Positions 22,109-32,000 of a DNA stretch of 64,000 nucleotides are shown here, piece after piece (positions within the stretch are counted from its first letter, which is position 1; the number at the start of each line of letters is the position of its first letter). The DNA is from Ectocarpus siliculosus (taxonomy: Eukaryota; Sar; Phaeophyceae; Ectocarpales; Ectocarpaceae). The translations under genes were made by a program, and so were the position numbers. The stretch spans positions 3,591,254 through 3,655,253 of the forward strand of contig FN649743.1 in NCBI GenBank assembly GCA_000310025.1, in the 5' to 3' direction. The notes beneath the pieces were generated by a model that was given only the letters and a program-made list of their open reading frames with translations, did no database searches and was not told the origin of the DNA.

Positions 22109-23794
22109 GCCCCCCTGCTCGGTACGAGATACGATCTACGAAATCCTCGTCACGACTATCATTGCCAGGTAAAACGGCGATAAATCAAACTACGCATCCA
22201 AACGGAAATCATCCACCATTCATTCCAATTCAAACAATTTCCCAATAAAACAATGTTCTACGAAATCTGTCGATCTCCCAATAAAACATGCTTTACGAAA
22301 TCTTTCAAATCTTCTGATGATATCAAATTACTATCTCCTAAAAGGTCTGTCAATAAACAATTCACCCTCTTGAGAAAAATGCTTTACCAAATTCTCAAGA
22401 AGTCAAAACACAAACAGTCACCCTTGGAAAAATACCCAGCACAGATACACATTACATCAGAATCACGTCAGAACGGGGACGGGTAACTCCGGGAAAACGT
22501 GTCCAACGTCCTGACTTAGTCAGAACAAATTCCTCAGACAAACATTCATGTTTCAACTCATTGACCAGCTCAAATAATAATCGGAAGCACAAAGGCTTCA
22601 ACCATGACTGACGAGAACATGCCAAATCCTTCCTCCAATACCCAATACCTTGACAAATATACCAGTCCAACAGCCCCCCTGCTGTAACATCCATCCCAAA
22701 CACGAAGAAACCAAACAAACAAGTCCAAAACAAACATGAAGCAACCAACAAATCCCAAACAGACAATAAACAATCCAGCAGCCCCCCTGCTGGGACATCT
22801 CATATAAACGCAACGAAAATCCCATTCAATATTCAATTCCATGTCACCTCCGCAGGTAAAACGCGGAAAACGATCCAGACATGAACTACCCAAATCCCAT
22901 CAGCCAACATCAATTCCATATAAAATCCCCAGGGAAAACACGGAAAATCCCAACATGAACTACCAAACCCGATGTCAGAAACACTGCTTGTTGTGCTGCG
23001 GCGGACAGCATGGTATCACATTCCCCCCCCCATGATTTCCGACAGCAGTGCAACAATCAGGCGTGATTCCGCAAAATCCAGCATGCCAATTCTGCATCGA
23101 ACTTCATCAACTCCAAACCGAAACAAGAAAAGAAAATATATCAAAGAAAAGGCGTCACACGTCCAGCGCATACCAGCCTGCCGTACAGGCCTACTTGGAA
23201 AGGAAAATTGGTACTCCGCAAGGATTGACTCGTCGGGTACGGTACATCGGAGGGACAGAGAAACGGTGCGTGCCCCCCAACGTCTTTACCCAGCACGTCG
23301 AACGCCAAGCCAATGCCTACTACATATATCCAGTACCATCAGAAAAACATAGAGAGAATGTGATCCCAACAAAGAAGGAAAACCAAAGTGGAACAAACCG
23401 TACGCAGAAATAATACTACCACCGCCATTTGAGATATTGTCTTGACAAACAACAGCCCCCCGGCCGCAACATTCCATTTGTCTCCCAGAAAAACAACAAT
23501 AATCAGCCATGGAAATTCCCTGCCATTTGGCCGTGGAAATTAGTGTCCCTGCAAGGTAAAACGCGGGTGGGCATCTCTACAGAACAAAACAAAAACAAAT
23601 CCAAACCTGCAAATGTGCCAACGATAGGAAAAATGATTTGCAGACGGTGAAAAATGCAGCATTGTATCTGAAGATCAAAACACAAGAACAACATCGTGCA
23701 CAAAACAAATTTCAGAAAAATGGCAAGAATACGCAAACAAACGTCACGTGCCTTGGCGAGTTTAAGACCCCAGCAGAAGTCGCGCTGCTTGCCG
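22109..23794 (-). other. Non-coding 3' interior of the LTR element with repeated purine-tract modules
   Basis: No open frame of note. AGCAGGGGGGC (minus strand) occurs at the functional purine-tract position (22109-22119) and again at 22673-22683 and 22781-22791; a partial copy is at 23455-23461. Near several of these lies a second motif, cagg-aaaac-cgg on the plus strand, at about 22165, 22852, 22930 and 23552. The pattern suggests an old series of duplicated 3'-end modules. Confidence 0.6.
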
Positions 23795-25222
23795 TCATTG
23801 TTGGACTCGCCCGATCCTCCGAACTCCTTTCCCCGCTTCATGATCCTCCTGTCGTTGCTCCGGTCGCGAACACGGGCTCCCCGGCCGTTGCCCACGCGAC
23901 ATCTTTCCACGGTCGAACGGGGTGTCCATCCCCATCACCAGCCCCACTCTCCCAGCCTTCAGCCGGCACAGCTTCCCCGGGTCGAAGGGGCGCAGCAGTG
24001 CCCCAAACCAGGCCACATCCATCCCCTCCGCCTCGTCGTTGCTACTGCTGCCGCTGCCGCTGCAGCTGCTGCTGCTGCTGCTGCTGCTGGAACCATCGAC
24101 CAGGTCGTCCACCCCGGGATAGTTGGCGCCGCGCACCCCCGAACACACGGTACCGGGATCGAAAGGGTGCGTGGACGCCCCCCTCTCGCCACAGACGCTG
24201 TCATCCCAGCAGCCATCAACCTCACCTGCGCACCAACCGCCATCATCGCTGTCGTCGTCAATGCCGTTGACCACCGCTTCCCCGTTGCTGGCCGTCCCCC
24301 CAACCGATACGGTGGGGGGAACGTCACCGACGGTCGCCATCGTAGCGGCCGGTGCCATCGCCGCGGTCGCGGGTGGTGCCGTCACCGATGTCGCCACTCC
24401 AGCCGCCGATGCCGTCATTGTAGCCACCTGCCCGGGTTCTCGAGCCATTCTCCCCGCCGCCGCAGCGGGAGAAACAACACCGTCGGGTGCCGCCGCCGTC
24501 GCCGCTGGAACCGCCGTCGATACCGACGCTCCAAGCACCAACGCGGGCGCTCCGGTCGTTCTCCCCGCCACCGTCGCGGAGATAACAGTGTCGCCGGGCA
24601 CCGCAACCGTCGCCGCTGGAACCGCCGCCGATGCCGTTACTCCAGCTGTCGCCGCGAGCCCTCCGGGCGCTTCCTCCGCCGTCGCTGCGAGGGAAACACT
24701 ACCGCCGCCGTAAGTCGCCATCGTCGCCTCTGGAGCTGCTGCCGATGCCGCCGCTCCTGCCGCCACTGCAGGAACCCCGGCAATTCCCCCCGCCGCCGTC
24801 GCGGCGACAACACTACCGCCGCCGTAGGTCGCCGCCGTCGCCGCTGGAGCTGCCGCCGATGCCGCCGCTCGTGCTGCCACCGCGGGGACTCGGGTCATCC
24901 CCCCTGCCGCCGTCGCGGGGGGAACACTGCCGCCAGAGGTCGCCGCCATCGCCGCCGGAGCTGCTGCCGATGCCGCCGCTCGTGCTGCCACCGCGGGGAC
25001 CCCGGCCGTTCCCCCCGCCGCCGCCGCGGGGAAAACACTGCCGCCGGAGATCGCCGCCGTCGCCGCTGGAGCTGCTGCCGATGCCGCCACTCCAGTCGCC
25101 AACGCAGGCGCTCCGGCCATTTCTCCCGCCCCAGCGGCGGGGAAAACATCATCGCAGACACTGCCACCAGCGTGAACCATGTCCACAGAATCATTCCATC
25201 CAAAACCATCCGTCATCATCAC
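23795..25222 (-). CDS. Ala-rich second frame of the LTR element, overlapping the Gag frame
   Basis: This frame (about 475 codons) overlaps the Gag-like frame by 32 bases in the +1 frame. It immediately continues the same repeat family (DSVDMVHAGGSV follows FVDVVHAGGAV of the first frame), which argues that the two were, or are, read as one protein by frameshift or a 1-base indel. Residues ~20-290 are 37-40-residue Ala/Gly/Pro/Val tandem units of the GGSVxPAxAAGGxxGVPAVAA type. The C-terminal part carries three PFDPG/PFDRG-K-x-C-like boxes and a poly-Ser tract. There are no polymerase motifs. Function unknown. An Arg/His-rich frame on the opposite strand is the mirror of the same repeat. Confidence 0.5.
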   Translation of the reverse strand: MMMTDGFGWNDSVDMVHAGGSVCDDVFPAAGAGEMAGAPALATGVAASAAAPAATAAISGGSVFPAAAAGGTAGVPAVAARAAASAAAPAAMAATSGGSVPPATAAGGMTRVPAVAARAAASAAAPAATAATYGGGSVVAATAAGGIAGVPAVAAGAAASAAAPEATMATYGGGSVSLAATAEEAPGGLAATAGVTASAAVPAATVAVPGDTVISATVAGRTTGAPALVLGASVSTAVPAATAAAPDGVVSPAAAAGRMAREPGQVATMTASAAGVATSVTAPPATAAMAPAATMATVGDVPPTVSVGGTASNGEAVVNGIDDDSDDGGWCAGEVDGCWDDSVCGERGASTHPFDPGTVCSGVRGANYPGVDDLVDGSSSSSSSSSCSGSGSSSNDEAEGMDVAWFGALLRPFDPGKLCRLKAGRVGLVMGMDTPFDRGKMSRGQRPGSPCSRPEQRQEDHEAGKGVRRIGRVQQ

Positions 25223-26048
25223 CGTCCACAGCGCCGCCAGCGTGAACCACGTCGACGAAATCAGAGCGGTACTCGCTCTCTGCCATCACCTCGCCGCCAA
25301 CGTGAACCAGGTCGACAAAATCAGAGCGGTACTCGCTCTCTACCACCACCTGCTGCTGTACGACCGAGCTTCCACCGATGTCCATGCAGCTGCCGCCGCC
25401 ATTGACGCCCATCCAGCAGCCACCGCGGACGATACGGCCGTCATCCTCGCCGCTGCTGCCATGAAGATGCACGGCGCAGTTCCGCCACATATGGCCGTAC
25501 TGACCACAGGCGCCGCACGTACCCTCGAACCTGCGGGGTGCGGCGCATTCTACGCCGTGGTGGCCGTTCCTGCCGCACCGAGTGCAATGGTATACCGTAC
25601 CAGGCGGAGAGGGTGATTCCTGCTGGAAATACACGGCGTTGCTCCCGCAGTCATATATCCCACCAACTCCGGTTGGCGGCAGCTGCTGTTGCTGCCGCGC
25701 CAACTGCTGGTGCTGCCGCGCCTGGTGGCTCTGAGTGAAAACGCAATGTTGGTTCTGCTGACTGACAAAACCACCACGAGAACACTGCTGTACCTGCGAT
25801 GGCTGCTGCTGCCATTGAGCACTCCATCGCTGCTGCTGTTGTTGTTGTTGTTGCTGCCGCCTAAGTCTCTCCTTCTCATACTCGGCAGCCTCCGCAGCTC
25901 TGAGCACCTTCACCAGCCTCTCCACCTCCGACTCGGCAGCTCGTAGCTTCTCTGCTGCGTTGCGCGACCTCTCCTCCATCTTGATGCGCACAACTGTACC
26001 CTCCTCCCTTTGCGAATCTCTTCCTATTCCGCCGCTTCTCTCCGCCAT
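25191..26048 (-). CDS. Gag-like zinc-knuckle protein of the LTR element
   Basis: A 285-codon frame starting at ATG 26048. In order it has a charged coiled-coil-like segment (residues ~25-65, with heptad Leu/Ala in RAAESEVERLVKVLRAAEAA), a poly-Gln region (65-125), and two CCHC zinc knuckles. The knuckles are C155-C158-H163-C168 and C178-C181-H186-C191, both C-X2-C-X4-H-X4-C. A C-terminal repeat SEYRSDFVD(L/V)VH-GG-V follows twice near the stop. Retroviral-type zinc knuckles behind a coiled coil are the hallmark of Gag nucleocapsid proteins that package element RNA. Its position just downstream of the 5' LTR fits. The major capsid fold is not recognisable by eye. The reading continues in another frame after the stop. 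Confidence 0.8.
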   Translation of the reverse strand: MAERSGGIGRDSQREEGTVVRIKMEERSRNAAEKLRAAESEVERLVKVLRAAEAAEYEKERLRRQQQQQQQQQRWSAQWQQQPSQVQQCSRGGFVSQQNQHCVFTQSHQARQHQQLARQQQQLPPTGVGGIYDCGSNAVYFQQESPSPPGTVYHCTRCGRNGHHGVECAAPRRFEGTCGACGQYGHMWRNCAVHLHGSSGEDDGRIVRGGCWMGVNGGGSCMDIGGSSVVQQQVVVESEYRSDFVDLVHVGGEVMAESEYRSDFVDVVHAGGAVDGDDDGWFWME

Positions 26049-26296
26049 AGTCTACGCTTGAAAAATATCCCGTACCCTGCTGTCCCAGCCCTGAAGCGCT
26101 GTCCCAGCAATACACCCCCTGCTGTCCCGGTCCCCGATGGCCACCGTCCCAGCTATACACTACCCGCTGCCGTGCTGTCCCGTCCCCGTTGGCCACGTCC
26201 CAGCTTAGCTATATATATCGTATTCGCCGCCCCATTGGCCCGGCACATACAGCTCAGACGCCAATACCCACTACCAACACCAGGCCCAATATATTG

Positions 26297-26483
26297 TGTT
26301 TGGGTGCGGTAGCCCGTCAGAGGCCGAAAGAGAAAGAAGGTTGACTCAAGACCTTTGTTGATTAGAGAGTGAGAGACATGCGGTAGGCAAAACCATCGCC
26401 ATGCAGCATGCCCATCAACACATTTCATCCGCGTACCCCCCGGAGGCCCCATAGACAGTATACTCTGCCGAGCACCCCAAACA
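26297..26483 (-). repeat. LTR (5' end of element)
   Basis: The second 187-bp copy. For minus-strand transcription this is the 5' LTR and should hold the promoter. The interior next to it begins CAATATATTGGGCCTGG on the minus strand. A primer-binding site would be expected here, but I cannot assign it to a particular tRNA. Confidence 0.9.
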
Positions 26484-26566
26484 TCACCGAACAACACGAT
26501 AAGGGAGGGGGGGAGATCGTGTGTCTCTAAAAAATCCGCAAACGCCTGCATACATACATATTATAT

Positions 26567-27051
26567 GTGCCGGCCCGCTCGCAAGAAAGACCTTCGAAAG
26601 AAATCGAGGCTCAAGCGAGGCTCAGAATTTAGAAAATTTAAGAACAAGCGCCCAAGAAATGGAAGAATAAGAAATAGCACAAATATTTCGACTTCTTCCC
26701 AGACACAAGAAAAAGAGGACTCAAGGTTGGCCGCAGGAAACAAGAAACGATTTTCCCTCGCAAACAACGGGCGGCGGCCTATTCTATCGCCGGAAGTAGG
26801 GTTGGTCTCCGTGATACGCCGTCGACGGAAATGAATGGCGCTGATGAGATATTGTGCAATTTGCATCATGCATGCTGGTGAAAAAACATGAAATGGTGAA
26901 AAAATTAATAAGTGGTGCAATACTATTTGGAAAAAATAAGAAATTATCACATAATAAATAATAAGAAATTCAGCTCACTATAGGCTGCGGCACTAAGGTT
27001 TGAGTCTCGGCTGAAATAATAGATAGGTGGTTCGTACGAGCGGGCCGGCAC
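26567..27051. mobile_element. Short element with terminal inverted repeats
   Basis: GTGCCGGCCCGCTCG at 26567 is repeated in inverse orientation ending at 27051. The interior is AT-rich, with short A-rich frames that have no recognisable product. The 485-bp length and GTGCCGG termini suggest a MITE-type DNA element. I could not define a target duplication with confidence. Confidence 0.55.
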
Positions 27052-27129
27052 TAATCGCAGTTTTCCAAACAAAGTCTAACTCCAGTCAGTACGAAAGTAG
27101 TACCACTCACAGTAGGTGTCCCGATATAG

Positions 27130-27290
27130 TGCCGGTATGTATGTATGTTTTCAGCGGGGTGGACCGGCACTATTCAATATAAACCGGCCACCGGCACTAT
27201 TCAGAATGAACTGCGCCTTTATGTGCCAAGCCGCGGCACATTTTTTCTAGGTCTAATAATTCCTCAATATAATAATAGTGCTGGCTTGGC
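27130..27290. repeat. Cluster of AGTGCCGGT / ACCGGCACTATTCA motifs
   Basis: Within 160 bp the sequence shows tagtgccggtatgtatgt, then ggaccggcactattcaatat and ccaccggcactattcagaat. These match the tips of the neighbouring element (GTGCCGG) in both orientations and probably are remnants of nested insertions. Confidence 0.45.
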
Positions 27291-27299
27291 ACTAGTAGT

Positions 27300-27605
27300 G
27301 AGGACTGTTCGACTTCAGGGTGTAGCACTTACGTTTTTTGCGGGGCTGACAGAGTACCAAACGAACGGTGTATACGGATCATTTGTGAGGTGGGCGACGG
27401 CGGGCTTCTTTAAGCTTCGTGCTAGCCTATCGGAAACACGGCTGGCTGTGGTCACATTTATTTCAGCTTAGCTTGACCAGATACAATTTAATTGTTGCAC
27501 ATGGTTCTCTTCCCACCTCAGGACACACCCTAGGGTGGTGAACGTCGCCGCTGCCTTAAAACCTTAGACAGACCGCGCTGCCCGATCAAAAGGCACCTCG
27601 CTATC
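27300..27605. repeat. Dispersed repeat, copy B
   Basis: The second copy of the block at 15823-16115, same orientation and co-linear over its whole length, with small indels. The flanks of the two copies differ, so this is a dispersed repeat and not a large segmental duplication. Confidence 0.75.
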
Positions 27606-29042
27606 AAATGATGTGTTGTTGTGGCAAGAAGGCCGTAGCACTATTCAGGCAACCTTAAAGGCACCCCTCGACAGCGAAAGAAAGGCGTTCATGCACGCAC
27701 CCGATGTGCGTTTGGAGGTACAACACGATGTGTACAAAACGGAAACGGTCACTCAGCAAGATCAATGATTAATTGAAGATTGTGGCGCGCAGCACGCAGG
27801 ACCCTCTTTCTCTGTTCAACCGGCCGTTGGTTCCCATGGAGGCACAGTCAAGGCCGAGTCGTGTCGGCCACAGGAGGACGTGAAAGCTGCTCAAACTCGG
27901 GGAGGAGTCATGGTTTGCGATTCCCTACCGCACCACACGTACTTGAGGCTCCACGAGAATTGCAATGTTATAGCTCGCGATCGGCATTTGAGACCGGGTC
28001 AGGGAAGGAGTGGGCTACGAAAATGAAAATGACAGCGACAGAAAGAGTGAAAATTAGGTCGATAGAGACCCAAGCTCTACCCGAGCTTGAGATTTGCCAT
28101 ATCTTTGCTTGCATACATGTGCATACGATCCCTCTAAACAGTACATGTGCGTATGCACACGATCCCACCAAACAGCATTTCTCTTGCCCAAGCAAAATGA
28201 AAGCACCTCTATCGCCGAAAAAAAGCTACAATTACATGTAGGAGCAGAAAAAAACATTAGACTTCCGAAACAACCATAAAAAATATAGCGCCAACCGCCT
28301 TTATTTGCCTGATGCACAGATTCACAAGGCCAATGAAATAGCCCTAGTGATAGTAATGCAGCTGACAACAGCACACGCGTTCAAAGGCAACCCGCGCAAG
28401 TTCTACCAAAACTTGACGCCAGGCGGGGCAGCAGGCGGGCCATTCGCGGTACTGCCAGCACCTCACTTGTTGTCAGGGTAAAAAAACTAAACGATATTGA
28501 GTTGCTCCCCAAATGCTGCGGATCACTATTTACGTCTCTGTCGAACATGAAAAATATTTAACACACACACCAACGGGTCGCAGTCGAGGGCGCATCGGTG
28601 AAGTCCAGGGTTTGACTCTACCACACCTGACGTTCGTCCCAGCCATGCTGGCCACCTCCCGTGGTAAGTGCTCTTCGGGCCTTCCTAGGATCCCCTCCTA
28701 GGACTACGCGTTTGTTTGTGGCCACCGTCTAGAGTTACTTCTACTGCGACACGTCGACATCAACAATGGGGACGGATGGCGTAATCGGCGCCAACCGCCT
28801 CAAGGACTCATCTTCAAAGAAAAACCAAACTCCCTGCCCCTTGAATCTCAAATCGTGCGCATCAATATGATGATGGTGAGTATTCGTCCAGCCTCAGAAA
28901 CCTCTTTTCACCGTGTGGCCGATACACCCACGCGGCATGAGTACGACGGTAACGGACGCCCGACACCAGCGCGCTCCCTCCTTGGCTTGCAGCGGACGAC
29001 CCGAGCTTCTGACGTTGACCGGTGATTAGCCTGAGCGACTCT
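27606..29042. other. Spacer downstream of the large minus-strand gene
   Basis: No gene is established. It contains a short direct repeat (acatgtgc-tac-cacgatccc) at about 28115-28170. A possible last exon of the large minus-strand gene ends near 28868 (FLRLDEYSPSSY then stop) if the splice donor at 29046 is used instead of the TAA at 29043. Confidence 0.35.
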
Positions 29043-32000
29043 TTACCACAGATGGTACGGCCTAGAAGGGGGCGGCGGTCCGCCGTATTGGTGTTGCTGA
29101 GGCCCGGGGCTGTCACCGCGATCGTGGCTTCGGCTACTCCCGGATTGCAAGGACTGACTTCCGCTCCGCTGATGTCTGTGATTCTCTGGAATGAACACTG
29201 GAACGAGAGGCGAGGGAGCTGAAACATGGAACTGAGGAGCCGGGGTAGCAGAAGGGGGTGGGTTTTGTCGCCTCGACGCAAGCATTGCTCTTGCTTTGTT
29301 GATCGCGCCCGTTTCGTTGATCATTGCTGCCTGGTTGATCGTCGCCATGGCGTCGTTCAACTGCTGCGGGGAAAACCGAGGAGGGCCCGCCGAACCGATC
29401 ATTGCCCGAGGGCCAGTCGGGGCGGTGATGGGGGTGGCGGTGGCTGTGGCCTGCAAGGAAGGAAAAGGCTGAGACCCGAGCTGAGACACCGGCACAGCTA
29501 AAGGCGCCGCATCAGGACTATTGATAGAAGCGGCAGCAGCCCCGGCCGCGTCCGGAGCAGCAGCAGCAGCAGCAGCAGCAGCGCCCGAGGGAGCGTACAG
29601 CGGCTGAGTGAAGGGTATAGGACCAAGGAAGCCGTGCTGTCGTACGTCGGTAACCGGTGGTGGCGGCGCCAGACCGGTCGTAGGCGGAGGCCCGGACGGC
29701 TGCAGAGGCAACCGTGGTCCAGAGAACTGTGCAGAATCCCCGTGTCGCGAAGGGGCGTCCCTCCGGCCAGGCACTGGCGTCCTACCAAGGCTGCGGGGTG
29801 GTGTGCCATCATCGTCGAGGTCCATATCGTCATCCGTCCACGAACGTCGATTCTTAGTGTTTACATCTCTTCGGTCGGTAGGAATGCCGGTTCCAGCGGA
29901 CGGCAACGGCGGCAGTTGTTGAAATCTCGGTGGGTCGCTAGGCCGGGCACGCGCTTGAGCTGAAGTACTATTGGCAGACGCTGGTGGATCTTCCGGTGGT
30001 GGGCCTTGAGGTGGTGGCGGTTGGCCAGCTGGAGGTGTCCATACTACATTCGCCTGGAAAGGCGAGGGTGCCCTTCCACCGGCAATAGGGGCTGCTCGTA
30101 GTTCTTCTGCGTGGGATCTGACCAAATTCAAAGGCAAGCGTGGCAGCACTTGGTGGGTGGGCTACGTATGACCGCTATTCGGGTGGTCGTGACCGTGCTA
30201 GTGGAAAAGTAATCAATAATCGTGGCGACATCTAGCCGAAAAACATTACCCCCTTCTGTCGTCTGGTAATAGTTCTCGTGTGGTTGGGCGGAGCCATTAG
30301 CGGCGTCAACGATGCACAATCTCTACAGAAGCATTCCCGCCCACAACGCCACCTCACCGCAACGGAAGGATCGTCGGCGACGCCACCATCATGGGTGCCG
30401 AGACCGCCCGGCGGACGCCAGGATCTCGATTTTTGTCCACCCGACGGGGTGGGATAATTTTTCTTGTGTGGAAAGCTGGTGGACAACCGCTGCCTCCACT
30501 CGTGGTCCCTTCCATGCAGTCGTCGATGCTGGACCTTCGGCGGCGTTTTCGAGAAGTCGGAGATCTCGTGCTTTCGCCCGACACGCCCCTGTGTTTTGCG
30601 AACTTGATGCGGCCGCCGCCGGCGCGGGAGGAAGATCGTTCGCGCGAGGCCGAACGCCGTTTCGCTCTTGCCGTTTTCTCGCGGCGATTGCTTCTGTCCC
30701 TGTCGACGCTCGATGACACGCTTCTTCGCCGCTTGTCACCAATGCCGTCGGTCCTGACGCGCTCTTGCCTTGACCGCTCCCGGTGATCGCGATCGCCTTT
30801 CCCTTGTTTGCGGTTCCCGCTCTTCCTCGCGAGTGTGTCTTTGTCGTGGCGTTTCCCGTCTCGCTGCAAGGGACGCCCACCGCCGCCGCCGCCGTCGTTT
30901 CGGCGACCGCCGCCGTCTCCATCGCCACCCCGCTTTTTCCCGTCCTCCCGATTCTTGAAACTACGACTGGAGCTAGCACTGGTGCCTCCCGGACGACTGA
31001 CTGGGTCATCACCGGGAGGGTGCTTCGCCAAACTGGTATGACCTTGTTGTCGGTTCGGGCTGCCGACTGCTCGCGACGGCGGGGGGGGGCGATACTTTGT
31101 ACCAACACCTAAGAACGGCGGGGCACCGGGAGGCTTGCCGACGCCCGATATGCCTCTTCCCCGGGGGGCGGCACGCACGTCTGGTACCCTCGCCTCCACT
31201 CTTGCCCGACCCCCATGATGGTCACCACCCCATGAAGATTTACACTCGCCGATCGGTCTTGCATCAACTCTGGGGAAGATAGGCGATATCTTGGGCTGGG
31301 CACGTGCTGGCAGCGGTGGTGTTGGCGGGCGAATGCGCAAAGCAGAATCGCCCGAGTCCAAGGAAATGCCAAAGCGGCCCCGCCCACCGTCGTCGCCATC
31401 GTCGTCATCGTCACTGTTGTCGTCGCCATCGGCGTGGTCGTCGTTGCCACTGCTGTCACCGTTCGCACACTTGGCTAACAGAGCTTTCATGATCTTGACC
31501 TTTCTCTCCCGCAAGCGGTTGCTCTGCTCGCTAGTGCGTTGCAACTTCTCCCAGATTCTATTCCTACTCGGAGTGCCGAGATACGCCCCTCCTGTGCCGA
31601 GTTTCTGCCGGCACTCCTCCTCGACGGCGTCCCGATAGCTAGCGCACTCCACAAGCCCGCGCATCGCATCAGGCCGGTCCTCGGCGATAGGCTTCGGCGG
31701 TTGCGTCGGGCCCGTGGAAGAAGAACCACCTCCTGTCTCCAAACCATGGGGATCGCTAGTGATACTTGACGAGGTGATAGCTGCGCAAGCACTTTTGCTG
31801 GTGCCACCAGCATCCATGCCGGGTGAAGACGGAGCCGCGTCAAGGTTGCTGCCAGGAGTGGAGCTGAAAAACATGCCGAGCAATTGGACATGGACGGGGA
31901 ACGCGTGGTCAGAGTGGTGTCCAAGGTTGATACTTGTCGTTTCGCGTCGCGCTGTGTAGTGCTACATGATACAAAAAAGTGATCCGCTGGGATATATTGA

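Larger units (their letters stand above)
21922..26483 (-). mobile_element. Complete LTR retrotransposon without recognisable pol
   Basis: The element is bounded by two direct 187-bp repeats that look identical, each starting TGTTTGGG and ending CCCAAACA (TG...CA with an 8-bp terminal inverted repeat). It is flanked on both sides by TCACC (21917-21921 and 26484-26488), a 5-bp target duplication. A purine tract on the minus strand (GCAGGGGGGC, 22109-22118) directly abuts the left LTR, so transcription runs right to left. Total length is 4,562 bp. The interior codes for a Gag-like protein with two CCHC zinc knuckles, then an Ala-rich frame; I found no protease, reverse transcriptase, RNase H or integrase motifs. 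It is therefore probably non-autonomous, using enzymes of a related element. Identical LTRs indicate recent insertion. Confidence 0.9.

Noticed and set aside
23696-25405. 569-codon plus-strand Arg/His-rich frame
   Set aside because: It is the mirror of the Ala-rich minisatellite in the LTR element. The zinc-knuckle gene, purine tract and LTR order all place coding on the minus strand.
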